This document shows, piece by piece, positions 43,350 to 52,711 of a stretch of 64,000 bases of DNA. The translations under genes were made by a program, and so were the position numbers. This DNA is from Burkholderia sp. NRF60-BP8 (lineage in GTDB: Bacteria; Pseudomonadota; Gammaproteobacteria; Burkholderiales; Burkholderiaceae). The notes under the pieces were generated by a model. The model was not told the origin of the DNA, made no database searches, and was given only the letters and a program-made list of their open reading frames with translations. The stretch lies in NCBI RefSeq assembly GCF_001522585.2, contig NZ_CP013373.1, positions 2,170,001 to 2,234,000 on the forward strand, read 5' to 3'. Within the stretch, counting starts at the first letter, position 1, and each line of letters begins with the position of its first letter.

Positions 43350-44024
43350 TCAGTTGTTGCCGTTCGCCGAATCGTCGCCGATCGTCGCGCGCACGCGCTG
43401 ACGCAGATCTTCGGGCTTCATCGGGAATTCCGATTCGATCCGGCGCGCGCCGGTGAAACGCTTTTCCCAGTAGCCGCTATCGAGATCGTCGACGCGAACG
43501 GTGCTGCCCGTCGACGGCGAATGCACGAACTTGTTGTCGCCGATGTAGATGCCGACGTGCGAGAACGTGCGGCGCATCGTGTTGAAGAACACGAGATCGC
43601 CCGGCTTCAGGTTGCTCATGCTCACCTTCTCGCCGACGCGGCTCATTTCTTCCGCGCGACGCGGCAGCGACATGCCGAGCGTGTCCTGGAACACGTAGCG
43701 CACGAAGCCGCTGCAGTCGAGGCCCGAATCCGGCGAGTTGCCGCCCCAGCGATATCGCACGCCGATCATGTTCAGCGCGCCGACCACCACGTCGCCCGCC
43801 TTGCCCGCCATGCCGGCAAGGAACGACTTCGCGCCGCCGCTCGACGGCTGTGCGCTGGTCTGCTGGAGGGAGGCACCCGACCCGATCTGAGTCGAATTGG
43901 TGACATTCTGGTTAAAACTGCTGACTTCGTCGGCGAACGCGCCGGGAGCTGCTGCGAACAGGGCGCCGATGAATAGCCCGGCGATGGTGCGCGCGCATGC
44001 CTGGGTCAGGGATCGATGCTGCAT
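43350..44024 (-). CDS. Secreted NlpC/P60 peptidoglycan endopeptidase
   Basis: 224-residue exported cysteine peptidase predicted to cut the gamma-D-Glu-mDAP bond in murein stem peptides. A signal peptide (about 1-31, cleavage near AFA-DEV) is followed by a Ser/Gln-rich linker and the NlpC/P60 domain (about 78-196) with catalytic Cys104 in LDCSGFVRY, His156 in TFSHVGIYIG and His168 in NKFVHSPS. A strong promoter lies upstream. It follows the yej importer on the same strand, which may take up the released peptides (inference). Confidence 0.93.
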   Translation of the reverse strand: MQHRSLTQACARTIAGLFIGALFAAAPGAFADEVSSFNQNVTNSTQIGSGASLQQTSAQPSSGGAKSFLAGMAGKAGDVVVGALNMIGVRYRWGGNSPDSGLDCSGFVRYVFQDTLGMSLPRRAEEMSRVGEKVSMSNLKPGDLVFFNTMRRTFSHVGIYIGDNKFVHSPSTGSTVRVDDLDSGYWEKRFTGARRIESEFPMKPEDLRQRVRATIGDDSANGNN

Positions 44025-44076
44025 TGGTCGATGGAATGTGCTTAAAAATCAGCTGATTGGCGGAAAATTTCGGTCG

Positions 44077-44105
44077 ATACTAGCCAGCGCGTAATCGTTT
44101 GTCAA
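44077..44105 (-). promoter_or_regulatory. Promoter of the NlpC/P60 gene
   Basis: Minus strand: consensus -35 TTGACA (44100-44105), 17-bp spacer, -10 TAGTAT (44077-44082). It lies in the 128-bp gap downstream of yejF and gives a leader of about 45 bases. Confidence 0.8.
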
Positions 44106-44152
44106 AACAAATTAATAAATACAATCGAGATGGTCAGACCATTGGACGCCTA

Positions 44153-45775
44153 TCACGCTTTCCAGACCGCTTTCAACAGCTTTTGTGTGTAAGGATGTGA
44201 CGGTCTGGTGAAGATGTCGGACACCTCCCCCGACTCGACGACGGCGCCGTCCTGCATCACCGCGACGCGGTGCGCCATCGCGCCGATCACCTCCAGGTCG
44301 TGGCTGATGAACACGTAGCCGAGGTTGTATTTCTGTTGCAAATTCGCGAGCAGCTTCAGCACCTGCTGCTGGATCGACACGTCGAGCGCCGACGTCGGCT
44401 CGTCGAGGATCAGGATGCGCGGCTCCAGCACGAGCGCGCGCGCGATCGCGATCCGCTGGCGCTGGCCGCCCGAGAATTCGTGCGGATAACGGTGCAGCAC
44501 CGTACGGTCGAGGCCGACTTCGCGCAGCACCGCGAGCGACTTCGCGCGGCGGGCGTCGGGCGTCATGTCCGGGCGATGCAGCGCGAGCCCTTCGCCGACG
44601 ATCCGCTCGATCGTGTGACGCGGCGAAAGCGAACTGAACGGATCCTGAAAGACCACCTGCATGTTCGAGCGCAACGCGGTCCGTTCGCGGCCGCGATAGG
44701 CCGACAGCGCGCGCCCCTGGAATTCGATCTCGCCGCCGGCCGTCTTCTGCAGCCCCAGCAGCGCCATCGCGAGCGTCGATTTCCCCGATCCCGATTCGCC
44801 GACGATGCCGAGCGTTTCGCCCTGCCGCACCGACACCGACACGTCCGCGACGGCCGTCACCGGCACCGTGCCGAACCAGCCCGCGAAACCCGGCCGCTTG
44901 CGCGCGAACCGTACGCTCACGTGGCGCGCGTCGAGCACGACGGGCGCGATCGGCATCACCGGCGTGACCGCGCGTTGCGGCCGGCTGTTCAGCAACCGCT
45001 GCGTATACGGATGCTCGGGCGCCGCGAAGATCCGCTCGACGGGCCCGCTCTCGACGAGCCGACCGCGCTCCATCACCGCGACGCGCTGCGCGAAGTGCCG
45101 CACGAGATTCAGGTCGTGCGTGATCAGCAGGATCGACATCCCGCGTTTTTCCGCTTCGTCGCGCTGCAACTCCAGCAGCAGGTCGACGATCTGCGCGCGG
45201 ATCGTCACGTCGAGCGCGGTAGTCGGCTCGTCGGCCAGCAGCAGGCGCGGCCGGCACGCGAGCGCCATCGCGATCATCGCGCGCTGCCGCTGGCCGCCCG
45301 ACAACTGATGCGGGTAGCTGTCGACGCGCTTCTCGGGCTCCGCGATGCCGGTGCGCGCGAGCAACGCGATCGCGCGCTTGCGCGCTTCCACCGCCGATAC
45401 GCCGTCGTGCAGCACGATCGTCTCGCCGATCTGCACGCCGATCGTATACAGCGGGTTGAGCGCCGTCATCGGCTCCTGGAAGATCATCGCGATGTCCGAG
45501 CCGCGCAGCCCGCGCATCTCGCGCTCGCTCTTGCTTGCCAGATCCTGCCCCGCGAAGCGGATCGCGCCGCCGACTTCGGCGTCGCGCAGCAACCGCAGGA
45601 TCGACAACGCGGTCACGCTCTTGCCGGAGCCCGACTCGCCGACGAGCGCGACCCGCTCGCCGCGCCCGATCGCGAGCGTCACGTCGTCGACGGCCACCGT
45701 GTCGCCGAAGCGCACGTGCAGATGCTCGAGCGACAGCAGCGGTTCGTCCACCTTCGATACGGCTGCGTCGCTCAT
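44153..45775 (-). CDS. yejF: Peptide ABC transporter, dual ATP-binding protein (YejF-like)
   Basis: 540-residue fused ATPase energising the Yej/microcin-C-type oligopeptide importer. Two full ABC domains: Walker A GESGSGKS (46-53), [13 protein letters not shown] and [12 protein letters not shown] in the first; [23 protein letters not shown] and [11 protein letters not shown] in the second (about 290-540). Each has an OppD/F-type C-terminal tail HPYTQ(R/K)LL. The ATG overlaps the yejE stop (ATGA). Last gene of yejABEF. Confidence 0.94.
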   Translation of the reverse strand: MSDAAVSKVDEPLLSLEHLHVRFGDTVAVDDVTLAIGRGERVALVGESGSGKSVTALSILRLLRDAEVGGAIRFAGQDLASKSEREMRGLRGSDIAMIFQEPMTALNPLYTIGVQIGETIVLHDGVSAVEARKRAIALLARTGIAEPEKRVDSYPHQLSGGQRQRAMIAMALACRPRLLLADEPTTALDVTIRAQIVDLLLELQRDEAEKRGMSILLITHDLNLVRHFAQRVAVMERGRLVESGPVERIFAAPEHPYTQRLLNSRPQRAVTPVMPIAPVVLDARHVSVRFARKRPGFAGWFGTVPVTAVADVSVSVRQGETLGIVGESGSGKSTLAMALLGLQKTAGGEIEFQGRALSAYRGRERTALRSNMQVVFQDPFSSLSPRHTIERIVGEGLALHRPDMTPDARRAKSLAVLREVGLDRTVLHRYPHEFSGGQRQRIAIARALVLEPRILILDEPTSALDVSIQQQVLKLLANLQQKYNLGYVFISHDLEVIGAMAHRVAVMQDGAVVESGEVSDIFTRPSHPYTQKLLKAVWKA

Positions 45776-46869
45776 CGCTGGCCTCCCGCGGCGCGCATCG
45801 AGTCGGCGATCCGCGTGTCGAGCGCGTTGCGCAGTGCATCGCCCATGAAGGTCAGCAGCAGCAGCGTCGCGACCAGCACGCCGAACGTCGACAGCGAGAT
45901 CCACCACGCGTCGAGGTTGCCCTTGCCCTGCGCGAGCAGCTCGCCGAGGCTCGGCGTCGGCGGCGGCACGCCGAGCCCGAGGAAGTCCAGGCTCGTCAGC
46001 GCGAGGATCGAGCCGCTCATCCGGAACGGCAGGAACGTGATCACGGGCGTGAGACTGTTCGGCAGCACGTGGCGCCAGATGATCTGCCCGTTCGTGAGCC
46101 CCATCGCTCGCGCCGCGCGCACATAGTCCTGCGTGCGGTTGCGCAGGAATTCCGCGCGCACGTAGTCGGCGAGGCCGATCCAGCCGAACAGCGACAGCAG
46201 CACGATCAGCAACAGGAAGCTCGGCTCGAAGATCGACGCGAAGATGATCAGCAGGTACAGCTCGGGCAGCGAGCTCCAGATCTCGATCAGCCGCTGCCCG
46301 ACGATGTCGATGCGTCCGCCGAAGAAGCCCTGTACGGCGCCCGCGGCGATGCCGAGCAGCGTGCCGATCACGGTCAGGATCAGCCCGAATTCGACCGACA
46401 CGCGGAACCCGTACACGAGCCGCGCGAGCAGGTCGCGGCCCTGCGCATCGGTGCCGAGCCAGTTCTCGCGCGACGGCGGCGCCGGGTTCGGCACGGTCGA
46501 GAAGTAGTTCAGCGTGTCGTAGGAGTAGCGGTTCGGCGGGTACACGACGAAGTTGCCGGGCGCCTCGAGCCGCTTGCGCACATACGGATCGAGATAGTCG
46601 GCCGGCGTCGGGAAATCGCCGCCGAAGGTCGTCTCCGGGTACGCATGGAACATCGGGAAATAGGTCTGGCCGTCGTAGCGCACGACGAGCGGCTTGTCGT
46701 TCGACCACAGCGGCGCCGCGAGGCTCGCGGCAAAGGCCACGACGAAGATCACGAAGCTCCAGTAGCCGAGGCGCTGCTGCCTGAAGCGCTGCCACACGCG
46801 GCGGGCGGGCGACGGCGACACGCGCGCCCGCGCGGCGTCGATACGGGAAGAGGCGACGGCCCGGTTCAT
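45772..46869 (-). CDS. yejE: Peptide ABC transporter permease (YejE-like)
   Basis: 365-residue inner-membrane permease. N-terminal DppC-type helix (WSFVIFVVAFAASLAAPLW), a long periplasmic loop with the YejE-typical TYFPMFHAYPETTFGGDF, then five membrane helices with the EAA-type loop ARAMGLTNGQIIWRHVLPN. Together with YejB it forms the translocation pore. It overlaps yejF by 4 bp and lies 48 bp after yejB. Confidence 0.94.
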   Translation of the reverse strand: MNRAVASSRIDAARARVSPSPARRVWQRFRQQRLGYWSFVIFVVAFAASLAAPLWSNDKPLVVRYDGQTYFPMFHAYPETTFGGDFPTPADYLDPYVRKRLEAPGNFVVYPPNRYSYDTLNYFSTVPNPAPPSRENWLGTDAQGRDLLARLVYGFRVSVEFGLILTVIGTLLGIAAGAVQGFFGGRIDIVGQRLIEIWSSLPELYLLIIFASIFEPSFLLLIVLLSLFGWIGLADYVRAEFLRNRTQDYVRAARAMGLTNGQIIWRHVLPNSLTPVITFLPFRMSGSILALTSLDFLGLGVPPPTPSLGELLAQGKGNLDAWWISLSTFGVLVATLLLLTFMGDALRNALDTRIADSMRAAGGQR

Positions 46870-46917
46870 CGCGCACCTCGCCCGCCGGCGCCGGGCATGC
46901 GAATGGCTCGTTTCATG

Positions 46918-47961
46918 TCAGCGCTCCAGGTTGTCGAATTGAATGCGCGGATCGACCCACACATAGCAAAGATCGGAGACCAGCTTGGTCGCGAGCCCGA
47001 TCAGCGTGAACAAGTACAGCGTGCCGAGCACGACCGGGTAGTCGCGCCGCACGACCGACTCGTACGACAGCAGCCCGAGGCCGTCGAGCGAGAACAGCGT
47101 TTCGATCAGCAGGCTGCCCGTGAAGAACGCACCGATGAACGCGGCCGGGAAGCCGACGATCAGCGGCAGCATCGCATTGCGGAACACGTGCTTCCACAGC
47201 ACGCTGCGCTCGGAGAGCCCCTTCGCGCGCGCGGTCAGCACGTATTGCCGGCGGATCTGGTCGAGAAACGCGTTCTTCGTGAGCATCGTGACGACCGCGA
47301 AGCTGCCGACGACCGACGCGGTGATCGGCAGCGCGATGTGCCACAGGTAGTCGAGCACCTTGCCGACGAGCGACAACTGCGCGAAGTTGTCCGACGTGAG
47401 GCCGCGCAGCGGAAAGAGCTGCCAGAACGAGCCGCCGCCGAACAGCACGAGCAGCAGCACGCCGAGCACGAAGCCCGGGATCGCATAGCCGACGAGCACG
47501 ACGAGGCTCGTCGCGACGTCGAACGGCGAACCGTTGCGCACCGCCTTCGCGATGCCGAGCGGCACCGAGATCAGGTACGTGAGGAAGAACGTCCACAGCC
47601 CGATGCTGATCGACACGGGCAGTTTCTGCACGACCAGCGACCACACGCTCTGGTGGCGAAAATAGCTGTCGCCGAGATCGAAGCGTGCGAAGCGCTTCAG
47701 CATCAGCCAGTAGCGTTCGAGCGGCGGCTTGTCGAAACCGTACAGCGCCTTGAGCTGCGCGAGCTGCTGCGCGTCGACGCCGGTGTGTGCGCGCATCCCG
47801 AACGGCGTCGCGCCCTGCTCCGTCGCGCCCTTGCGCAACTCCTGCACGGCCTGCTCGACCGGGCCGCCCGGCACGAACTGGATCACCGCGAACGTGAGCG
47901 TCAGCACGCCGACGAGCGTCGGGATCATCAGCAGCAGGCGTTTGAGGATGTAGCTCCACAT
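46918..47961 (-). CDS. yejB: Peptide ABC transporter permease (YejB-like)
   Basis: 347-residue DppB/OppB-type permease with about six membrane helices. It begins MWSYILKRLLLMIPTLVGVL and has the EAA loop ARAKGLSERSVLWKHVFRN and the C-terminal GLLSYESVVRRDYPVVLGTL. The large periplasmic insertion (about 40-100) is characteristic of YejB. It pairs with YejE. Confidence 0.94.
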   Translation of the reverse strand: MWSYILKRLLLMIPTLVGVLTLTFAVIQFVPGGPVEQAVQELRKGATEQGATPFGMRAHTGVDAQQLAQLKALYGFDKPPLERYWLMLKRFARFDLGDSYFRHQSVWSLVVQKLPVSISIGLWTFFLTYLISVPLGIAKAVRNGSPFDVATSLVVLVGYAIPGFVLGVLLLVLFGGGSFWQLFPLRGLTSDNFAQLSLVGKVLDYLWHIALPITASVVGSFAVVTMLTKNAFLDQIRRQYVLTARAKGLSERSVLWKHVFRNAMLPLIVGFPAAFIGAFFTGSLLIETLFSLDGLGLLSYESVVRRDYPVVLGTLYLFTLIGLATKLVSDLCYVWVDPRIQFDNLER

Positions 47962-48012
47962 AGGGCGTCGACTCGTGATCGGATGGCGGGTTGGACGGAG
48001 GGCCGGCGCGGG

Positions 48013-49887
48013 TCAGTGATCGGGCTTCGCCCACCAGGTCGACACGACCCAGCCCTCGGCCGAATAGTACAGCGGCAGCGTCTGCGGATAGGCCAGCGTG
48101 CGCTTGTACGCGATGCGGTGCGTCGTGCTGTACCACTGCGGGACCGCGTAGTAGCCGTGCATCAGCACCCGGTCGAGCGCGTGCGTCGCGTCGAGCAGTT
48201 CCTCGCGCGTCTGCGCGGTGCCGAGCGCATGCAGCAACGCGTCGACGGCCGGCGATTTCAGCCCGATGAAGTTGTCGGAGCCCGGCTCGTCGGCGAACTT
48301 GCTCGCGTAACGCGAGTATTGCTCGGCGCCCGGCACCTGCACGCCCGGCAGGCGGATCGTCGTCATGTCGTAGTCGAACGCATCGAGGCGCTTTTGCAGC
48401 AGCGCGTAATCGGCCGTGCGAAAGCGCACGTCGATGCCGAGCTTCGCGAGGTTGCGCCGGTAGGCGGTCACGACGCCTTCCATCGCGCCGCCCGCATCGT
48501 CCAGGATCTCGAACGCGAACGGCTCGCCCTTCGCATTGCGCAGCGCGCCGTCGCGGTAGGTCCAGCCGGCTTGCTCGAGCAGTGCGCGCGCCTTCAGCAG
48601 GTTCGCGCGCAGCGAGCCTGGCGGATTCGTGTCCGGCTGCGCGACCATCGGGCCGAACACGGCCGGATCGAGCTGCGCGCGCAGCGGCTCCAGCAGCTTC
48701 AGCTCGCCCTCGCCCGGCGTACCGGTCGCCTGCAGGTCGGTATCGGCGAAATAGCTGTCGAGGCGCGTGTATGCGCTGTAGAACAACTGGCGGTTCAGCC
48801 ATTCGAAGTCGAACGCGAGATCGAGCGCCTGGCGCACGCGCACGTCGCGGAACAGCGGCCGGCGCAGGTTCATGAAGAAGCCCTGCATGCCCGCGCCGTT
48901 ATGTTGACGGAATTCGCGCTTGACGAGCTCGCCGCTGTCGAAGCGCTTGCCGACGTCGCGCCGCGTCCAGTTGCGCGCGACGTACTCGACGAGCACGTCG
49001 TATTCGCCGGCCTTGAACGCCTCGAGCCGCGCGACGCCGTCGCCGTACAGCTTGTAGACGATCCGCTCGAAGTTGTTGGTGCCGATCCGTACCGGCAGAT
49101 CGGCGCCCCAGTACGCGGGATTGCGCCGGTAGGTGATCGTGCGGCCGTTGTCGTAGCGCTCGATCAGGTACGGGCCGCTGCCGATCGGCTGCTCGAACGC
49201 GAGCTGGTCGAACGGGACGCGCGAGCCGTCCGCGCGCAATCCCCACTTGCGCGAGAACACGGGCACGCCGCCGGCGATCAGCGGCAACTCGCGATTCGCG
49301 CTGCGGAACTCGAACCGGACCGTCGCCGGATCGACGACCACGGCTTTCGCGATCTCCGCGAAATACGCGCCGAACTGCGGTGCGGCCTGCTTGCTCTTCA
49401 GCGTGTCGAACGAAAACTTGACGTCGTCGGCCGTGACGCGATCGCCGTTCGAGAAGCGCGCGCGCGGATTCAGGTGGAACGTGACCGAGCGGCGGTCCGG
49501 CGCGACGTCGATGTCGTCGGCCAGCAGCCCGTATGCGGACGCCGGTTCGTCGGAGCTGCCGGTCGCGAGGCTCTCGAACAGCATGTCGATGCCGGGTGCG
49601 GAGTTGCCGCGCATCGTGAACGGATTGAACTTGTCGAACGACGTCATCCGGTTCGGGTTCGCGAGCACGAGCGTGCCGCCCTTCGGCGCGTCGGGGTTCA
49701 CGTAGTCGAAATGCCTGAAGCCCGGCGGATACTTCGGCTCGCCGTACTGCGCAATCGCGTAGGCCGCGTGCGCGGCCGGCGCGGCGAGCGCCGCGTGCAG
49801 CGCCAGCACCGCGGCCATGCGGCCGGCGGCCCGCAGCGCGCCGACGCAGGCGCGCGCGGCGGCGGTCCGGGGCGAACCCTTCGTCAT
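48013..49887 (-). CDS. yejA: Peptide-binding periplasmic protein (YejA-like)
   Basis: 624-residue solute-binding protein of family 5 (SBP_bac_5). A long N-terminal signal peptide (about 1-42, cleavage near AHA-AYA) is followed by the mature N-terminus YAIAQYGEPKYPPGF. The YejA pattern HFDYVNPDAPKGG, the NPFTMRG motif and IGSGPYLI are visible. First gene of the yejABEF operon. Family members bind oligopeptides, microcin C and murein peptides; the real ligand here is not known. Confidence 0.94.
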   Translation of the reverse strand: MTKGSPRTAAARACVGALRAAGRMAAVLALHAALAAPAAHAAYAIAQYGEPKYPPGFRHFDYVNPDAPKGGTLVLANPNRMTSFDKFNPFTMRGNSAPGIDMLFESLATGSSDEPASAYGLLADDIDVAPDRRSVTFHLNPRARFSNGDRVTADDVKFSFDTLKSKQAAPQFGAYFAEIAKAVVVDPATVRFEFRSANRELPLIAGGVPVFSRKWGLRADGSRVPFDQLAFEQPIGSGPYLIERYDNGRTITYRRNPAYWGADLPVRIGTNNFERIVYKLYGDGVARLEAFKAGEYDVLVEYVARNWTRRDVGKRFDSGELVKREFRQHNGAGMQGFFMNLRRPLFRDVRVRQALDLAFDFEWLNRQLFYSAYTRLDSYFADTDLQATGTPGEGELKLLEPLRAQLDPAVFGPMVAQPDTNPPGSLRANLLKARALLEQAGWTYRDGALRNAKGEPFAFEILDDAGGAMEGVVTAYRRNLAKLGIDVRFRTADYALLQKRLDAFDYDMTTIRLPGVQVPGAEQYSRYASKFADEPGSDNFIGLKSPAVDALLHALGTAQTREELLDATHALDRVLMHGYYAVPQWYSTTHRIAYKRTLAYPQTLPLYYSAEGWVVSTWWAKPDH

Positions 49888-49951
49888 AGAGGCCCTGTCG
49901 TCGAATGAGGGTAGTAACGTGGAGCGATTCTACCCATTCAATCCGTCGAGC

Positions 49952-49980
49952 CAAAAGAAAACCGCCACACGGGCGGTTTC
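49952..49980 (-). terminator. Terminator of the PXPV-repeat gene
   Basis: Eight-base-pair stem AAACCGCC/GGCGGTTT with T-rich tail on the minus strand, just before the yejA promoter region. Confidence 0.8.
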
Positions 49981-50030
49981 CTCGCGAGCCGCTGTCGCGC
50001 ACGCGGCACGCATGCGCGACCGGTCGTCGA

Positions 50031-50387
50031 TCAGCGCCAGCCGTTGTGGCGGCCGTGATCCCAGTGGCCGCGATCGCCGCCCCAGCCGCGCCCATGGTGG
50101 CGATACCACTCGTCGCGGCCCCAGTAGCGGCGGCCGTCCCAGTAGCGGTCGCCGTGCCAGCCGATCACGATCGCCGGCGCCGGCGCATACACGGGCGCCG
50201 GTGCATAGACAGGCGCCGGCTGATAGACGACCGGCGGAGGCGGCGGCGCATACACGGGCGCGGGCGCGACGTAGACCGGTGCCGGCACGCCGACGTTGAT
50301 CCCGACATTGACTCCCGCCATTGCTGCGCCCGACACGAGCAAGGCCGTCATACCGGTCAGGAGCGAGGCAACACGCAAAGTCTTCAT
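50031..50387 (-). CDS. Small secreted PXPV-repeat protein, His/Trp-rich C-terminus
   Basis: 118 residues. Signal peptide (about 1-25, cleavage after GAAMA). The mature part starts GVNVGINVGVPAPVYVAPAPVY and has repeated PAPVYAP units (PXPV-type, about 33-72), followed by a Trp/Arg/His/Gly-rich tail (RYWGRDEWYRHHGRGW). Function unknown. The repeats are encoded by short near-identical DNA repeats, so copy number may vary between strains. The start is favoured because the signal peptide follows; a longer frame upstream lacks it. Confidence 0.82.
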   Translation of the reverse strand: MKTLRVASLLTGMTALLVSGAAMAGVNVGINVGVPAPVYVAPAPVYAPPPPPVVYQPAPVYAPAPVYAPAPAIVIGWHGDRYWDGRRYWGRDEWYRHHGRGWGGDRGHWDHGRHNGWR

Positions 50388-50624
50388 GGATTCCTCTTCT
50401 GGTTGTGTCATGTGTGATTCGACTATAGCGGCAAGCGCCGTCCCCGCATATTTCAAGTTTGTAAGAACTGATGCGCGGCATCGCAACGGAAAGCCCGCGC
50501 TAACGTCTTGTAACAATCGACGCCGATTTGCCCCGCCGAGCCCACGCATACCGAGTCGCGGCTGTTTGGCAGCTTCGGCGGTCGTCAAGACCTTCTTCGA
50601 GCCGGGCGGCGATATCCTCGGCCG

Positions 50625-51290
50625 TCATCCGCCCGTGTCGAACCGGAAGCCGAATCGCGCAACCGTTTCGATCCGCGCGGAAAACGCATGCGCGGCCAGC
50701 TTGCGCCGCAACCGCACGATCAGCGCATTGACCGTTTCGGGTTCGACGTCGACATCGCCCCACGCGTAACGCAGCACGGCGTCGCGCCCGACCGGCCGCC
50801 CTGCTTCGCGCAGCAGGCATTCGACCACGCGAAATTCCCGTGCGCTGAGCGCGAGCTGCCGGCCACGCTCGTCGAGTGCGCGCGTCGCCGTGTCGAGCCG
50901 GATCGAGTCACGCATCGCGACGATGCCCGCGCGGCGCCACAGCGCGCGCAACCGCTCGTGCAATTCGACGAACGAACACGGATGGGCGAGGCATACGTCG
51001 CAGCCGGCCTCGAGCATCCGCGCACGCTGGGCGGACGTCGTGCCGGCGACGATCGCGGCAATCGTCGCGCTGCCGGCCGACGCGGCGAGCGGCGGCAATC
51101 CGTCGAGAATCGCCGGCATGGCGGCACCGTCGGTCGCAACGATCACGATCGCGTCGAACCGCTCCTGCGTCGCCGCGAAACAGCCGTCGCGCCAGTCGCC
51201 GATGCGCTCGACGCCGTGCATGCTCTCGCGAAACGCCTTGTCGAGCCGCAACGCGTCCGGCGTCGGCGGCGCAATCAGCAGGATGCGCAT
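50625..51290 (-). CDS. OmpR/PhoB-type regulator with degenerate (pseudo-)receiver domain
   Basis: 221 residues: a CheY-like N-terminal domain (about 1-118) and an intact winged-helix DNA-binding domain (about 125-220, with ALSAREFRVVECLLREAGRPV and VNALIVRLRRKL). Residues needed for phosphorylation are missing: aligned with the genuine regulator of this operon, the acidic pair Asp8-Asp9 is Pro8-Pro9, the acceptor Asp51 is Val51, and the Lys near 101 is replaced (His103). It is the third gene, 18 bp after the histidine kinase gene. It is probably phosphorylation-independent, or controlled by another cue (inference). Confidence 0.88.
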   Translation of the reverse strand: MRILLIAPPTPDALRLDKAFRESMHGVERIGDWRDGCFAATQERFDAIVIVATDGAAMPAILDGLPPLAASAGSATIAAIVAGTTSAQRARMLEAGCDVCLAHPCSFVELHERLRALWRRAGIVAMRDSIRLDTATRALDERGRQLALSAREFRVVECLLREAGRPVGRDAVLRYAWGDVDVEPETVNALIVRLRRKLAAHAFSARIETVARFGFRFDTGG

Positions 51291-51308
51291 CGATCGCCCC
51301 CGCCTGCG

Positions 51309-52700
51309 TCACGCGAGCGAACGCGGCCAGCATTCGACCGTGATCGCCGCACCGGCCGGCTGGGCATCGCCGATCCGCAACGCGAAACCGTGCACGCGCA
51401 TCACCGCCGACACGATGCTCAACCCGAGCCCCGAGCCGTTCACATGGCGCGTGCGCTCGCCGCGATAGAAGCGTTCGAGCACCGCTTTGCGCTCGCCGGG
51501 CGCAATGCCGGGCCCGGTGTCGTCGAACCGGACGAGCGGACCATGCGGCGTCGTCCGGAGCACGACGCGCACGCGGCCGCCCGGCGGTGTGAACTTGATC
51601 GCGTTGTCCGCGAGATTGCTGAACGCCTCGAACAGCAACGCACGATCGCCATGGATGCCGTCGACCGCGGCCGCATCGAGCTCGAACGACACGTCGACGG
51701 CCTCGGCCAGCGGCTCGTAAAGTTCGCACACGTCGCGCAGCAACGCCGCGACGTCGACCGCGGCAAAACCGCCGCGCCGGCTCAGCGTCCCGATCTCGGA
51801 GATGCGCAGCATCGCGCGAAAACGTTCGAGCAGGCGGTCGGTTTCGTCGCGCGCCGACGCCAGCAGCGCCGCCGACGCGGGATCGTGTGCGCAGAACGGC
51901 TGGTCGGCAAGCCGCGCCAGCATCGTATGCACGCGTGCGAGCGGCGTGCGCAGGTCGTGCGCGATCCCGTCGCAGGTATGCCGCACCTCGCCCATCAGTC
52001 GCTCGACTTCGTCGAGCATGTGATTCACGAGATGCGCGAGCAGATCGAGTTCGTCGTAGCGGCCGACCGGCAGCCGCTTGCCGAGATCGCCTTCGGCGAT
52101 CTGTCGCGTGACGCTCCGGATCGCGGCGACGCGGCGCATCTGCCGCATCCCGAGCATGCTGCCGCCCGCGATGCCCGCGATCAGGATCATCACGCCGCCG
52201 ACCACGAGCCCGCGGATCGCGACGTCGCGGATCTGGATGAAATGCGACAGGTCGCGTGCAACCACCAACGTCATCCCGTTGTCGCGGCGCACGGCCATCG
52301 CGCGCGCGACCGGCGCCGCCTGGCCGTCGAGCAGCGCGAGCGTGCGGTCCAGCGTACGGCCGTGGCGATCCGTGCGCAGCGTGGGCGGCGTCGCGATGTC
52401 GCCGGCCAAGCGGCGCCCGTTCGCATCGAACAGCCCGTAGAAATTCGTATGCATGTGCTCGTGCTCGAGCCGCCGATGGATCGCAAGCGGCAGCGCGGCA
52501 TCGGGAATCGAATCGAAATAGATCAGTTGCCACGCGAGCACCTCGTCGGTATCGCGTGTCATCGTGTGCGTCGCGGCCACGCTGATCACGCCCGCGAGCA
52601 GCAGCAGCGACACCGAAAAGATCGCCGCGTACGCGCACAGCCAGCGAAACGTCGTCGTATGCCAGCGGCGCGTGAAGTTCGCCGCGCGGGCTGCGTCCAT
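51309..52700 (-). CDS. Sensor histidine kinase
   Basis: 463-residue inner-membrane kinase of the EnvZ/OmpR class. TM1 (about 19-42), a periplasmic region (about 43-158), TM2 (about 162-184), a HAMP domain (about 185-238), dimerisation/H box DGIAHDLRTPLARV with His248, N box NLADNAIKFTPPGG, and ATP-lid DDTGPGI and GSGLGLSIV. The start at MDAARAANFTRRW is preferred; the frame runs upstream into the regulator gene. It lies 11 bp after the upstream response regulator and 18 bp before the pseudo-receiver gene. Confidence 0.94.
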   Translation of the reverse strand: MDAARAANFTRRWHTTTFRWLCAYAAIFSVSLLLLAGVISVAATHTMTRDTDEVLAWQLIYFDSIPDAALPLAIHRRLEHEHMHTNFYGLFDANGRRLAGDIATPPTLRTDRHGRTLDRTLALLDGQAAPVARAMAVRRDNGMTLVVARDLSHFIQIRDVAIRGLVVGGVMILIAGIAGGSMLGMRQMRRVAAIRSVTRQIAEGDLGKRLPVGRYDELDLLAHLVNHMLDEVERLMGEVRHTCDGIAHDLRTPLARVHTMLARLADQPFCAHDPASAALLASARDETDRLLERFRAMLRISEIGTLSRRGGFAAVDVAALLRDVCELYEPLAEAVDVSFELDAAAVDGIHGDRALLFEAFSNLADNAIKFTPPGGRVRVVLRTTPHGPLVRFDDTGPGIAPGERKAVLERFYRGERTRHVNGSGLGLSIVSAVMRVHGFALRIGDAQPAGAAITVECWPRSLA

Positions 52701-52711
52701 TCGCGCCTCCG

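Noticed and set aside
45535..49908. A 1457-codon open frame antisense to yejABEF
   Set aside because: Same kind of shadow; composition is Arg/Ala/Glu/Val-rich and no motif is recognisable, while the opposite strand encodes four clear transporter proteins.
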